Below are positions 61,901-64,000 of a DNA stretch of 64,000 bases, piece after piece. The notes under the pieces are model-generated. The model saw only the letters and a program-made list of their open reading frames with translations. It was not told the DNA's origin and did no database searches. Source of the DNA: Apus apus. Its lineage: Eukaryota > Chordata > Aves > Apodiformes > Apodidae. Each line of letters opens with the position of its first letter. Position 1 is the stretch's first letter. The stretch is taken from contig NC_067285.1 in NCBI RefSeq assembly GCF_020740795.1, positions 21,596,241-21,660,240 on the forward strand, written 5' to 3'. A program made the translations under genes and the position numbers.

Positions 61901-64000
61901 CAGAGAGAGAAACGCTCCCCTGCCAAAAGGAAGCAAAATTGTAAACATCAGAAGCGTCTGAAGGTGCCTGAAAGAATTTTAAAAGTCACCATGAAGAGCC
62001 AACAGTAAATCTGGCAAATAAGCTCATATTGGACCAGAGCACAATCTTCCCAAACTTTTTGGATCACAAAACACTAGCAGCTGCTTTGACTGTCAGAAAC
62101 TTATCAGCAAATTTTAATGGGTAGCTCTAGAAATTATGTTTCTACAAATTCCTTGGTGCAGCATCCTAGACCAGCAATGATCTCTGGATTACAGTCTGGC
62201 AACTGGTTTTCCAAGAGAAACGTGGAACTCTTAAGTTTCACAATGGCTATTTCTGCAGGCATTCTTTAAGATGTAACAATTATGAAGTAGGACAAGGTGG
62301 AATTCACCCAACATATGGGAAGAGAAGTTCAAAAAAGAAAGCAGTTTCTTTCCATCTGACCCATCACTCCACATGTAATGCAAAGAACAGTCTGTTCTTT
62401 ACTACAGACTGTTATTAACCATAGAATCACAGAATGGTTTGGGTTGGAAGGGACTGTAAAGATCATCTAGTTCCAACCCCCCTGCATGAGCAGGGACACC
62501 TCCCACTAGACCAGGTTGCTCAAAGCCCCATTGAACCTGGCCTTGAACACTTCACAGATGAGGCATCCAGAACCTCCCTGGGCAACCTGTCCCAGTGTCT
62601 CACCACCCTCACAGTACAGAATTTATTCCTCATATCTCATGTAAATCTCCCCTCTTCCAGTTTAAAACCTTTACCCCTTGTCCTATCACTACTTGCCCTT
62701 GTAAGAAGTTCCCCCCCAGCTTTTCTGTAGATTGTTTGTTGTGTGTAAAGATAATTGTGTCACAGGTAATAGGGACAGAAGGTTGGCTTCCAGACCTGAA
62801 AGTATTAACCCCTTCAGCTTTTTAGCTAGGACTTTTATAGACCCATATCTTCTGCAGGTCATACACCAAGCCAGAGCTGGTCAGAGGCTAACCTTCAGAA
62901 ACACAGGGCCTGTTTGCAAACTACAGCCTTGTGTGATGCACCCAGAGCAAGCTGCGAGGGTGTTTTCATTATCACAGTTCTACTTTGAGGAATAGAGAGG
63001 CACTAAACACTAGAAAAAGCAAAAGACAATTAAAAATGAAGCTCATTTATGGGAAAAAGCTTGATTTTCTAATTCACTGAGTCTCTACAGCTCATATGAA
63101 AAGCAGCTAAAGCTGCATATTCAACCCTGCAATCAAGATGCAAAAGAAAGAGGGAATAAAATAAAACATCACAGTGAACAGAGCCACTGATGTCACAAGA
63201 GAAATCCCACAAACAAGAATTCATTGACTGAGACTAATACTCAAGGGTTCCCACACAGGAAACTAGTGAGAAACAAACCTTCTTTCTCTCCAATCTGCTT
63301 GCGTGACTTCTTGCCAATATTCAGGCACTGGTGAAAAAGATATATAAGGAGAAGAAGGTAGAAGTTTGGAAATAATGAGAAAAGGAGATTAAACATCTTT
63401 ATATTCAGGAGTGGCTACAGAGGTAGACATTCTAAAATCACTTTCTAAACCTTGCAGAGCAATGTCCATTTACAGAAAGGATGGTTCCAAACAGGTTCCC
63501 TGTTACAGGTTCCAATCCAGCTTTAGTAAGAAATTAATTCAGGTGGGGAACTGAGAAAGCTACTGTACAATCAAAAAAGAGCAGCATGTCTTCCTGCTGC
63601 AGCCAACAAGCAGAAATGAGAGGAAGTGTGATCTGTGGTTGGAGACAGCTACAAAGCTTCATCTCCTAGTTCTAACCATTCAGGATTTTCAAAAATTGAC
63701 AGCTTTTTCTTTTGCGTCTCTTGCCACCTAGTACATCTTACCCACTTCAATGGGAAGTGAGAAACTCATGCGATTTGGCACCCTTGGCTAAGAACTGGGA
63801 AGGGACTGCCGAGTGTTGAGGGTACTACATTAGCTTGATGGCTTGACAGAACTGTAAATTATTGAAAGGGAAAAAGAAACACCTGTGTTAGTCCCAGATC
63901 TCCCAAAAATGCCCTACGGTGACAGCTACATCACATAGAAAGCATGCAGAAATTGTTTTGAGCATATTCATATGGAAAAACAGATGAGAACACTTCATAA
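58981..64000 (-). other. NDST2: NDST2 intron, over 5 kb, running off the window
   Basis: The next upstream exon should encode the NGIMVLPRQTCGLFTH region and ELFLTVLLNP. Neither is present up to 64000. Content seen is one CR1 fragment (62420-62730) and ordinary intron sequence. Confidence 0.7.
62420..62730 (-). mobile_element. CR1 LINE 3'-end fragment
   Basis: The inverted CR1 tail (CATAGAATCACAGAATGGTT) begins at about 62420. It is followed by GGTTGGAAGGGACTGTAAAG, CCTCCCACTAGACCAGG, the LTTLTVQ-like antisense of the 3' UTR, and CCCCTTGTCCTATCACTA. About 310 bp of 3' UTR only, with no RT sequence. Same orientation as NDST2. Confidence 0.92.

Overview
This is a bird nuclear genome window. 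The interspersed repeats are CR1 LINEs whose 3' ends carry the ATTCTRTG-type octamer, there is a probable avian endogenous-retrovirus remnant, and the genes are intron-rich with GT-AG splice sites. The species cannot be told from the sequence.

Layout. (1) Positions 1330-39400, + strand: ZSWIM8, the SWIM-zinc-finger substrate receptor of the cullin-RING ubiquitin ligase known for target-directed microRNA degradation. Twenty-five coding exons (here numbered 2-26) join without a phase error and give 1757 complete codons plus a split first Asp, then TGA at 38574-38576. Only the first coding exon lies outside the window. Its introns hold three CR1 copies (5139-6389 on +; 14180-14930 and 22894-23820 on -). 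(2) Positions 40586-48546, + strand: a previously unlabelled small gene that I rebuilt from splice sites. It has eight short exons, every junction is phase-compatible, an in-frame stop lies upstream of the ATG, the product is 185 aa, and AATAAA follows the stop by about 120 nt. I do not recognise the protein. Its fourth intron is almost entirely a 4.4-kb CTGTC/TGTC tandem array (43272-47659) containing a 0.46-kb inverted block. (3) Positions 49287-64000, - strand: NDST2 (heparan sulfate N-deacetylase/N-sulfotransferase 2). The last eight coding exons, i.e. the sulfotransferase half (362 aa and stop), are present. The N-deacetylase half lies beyond the right edge, behind an intron of more than 5 kb that holds another CR1 fragment.

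ZSWIM8 and NDST2 converge tail to tail, as in mammals. What differs here is the roughly 10-kb interval between them, which carries the unknown gene and the giant array. From memory, the human interval is only on the order of 100 bp.

The long stop-free reading frames across 43.2-47.7 kb (up to 1270 codons) come from the repeat and are not genes. No rRNA, tRNA, CRISPR or prokaryotic feature was seen.
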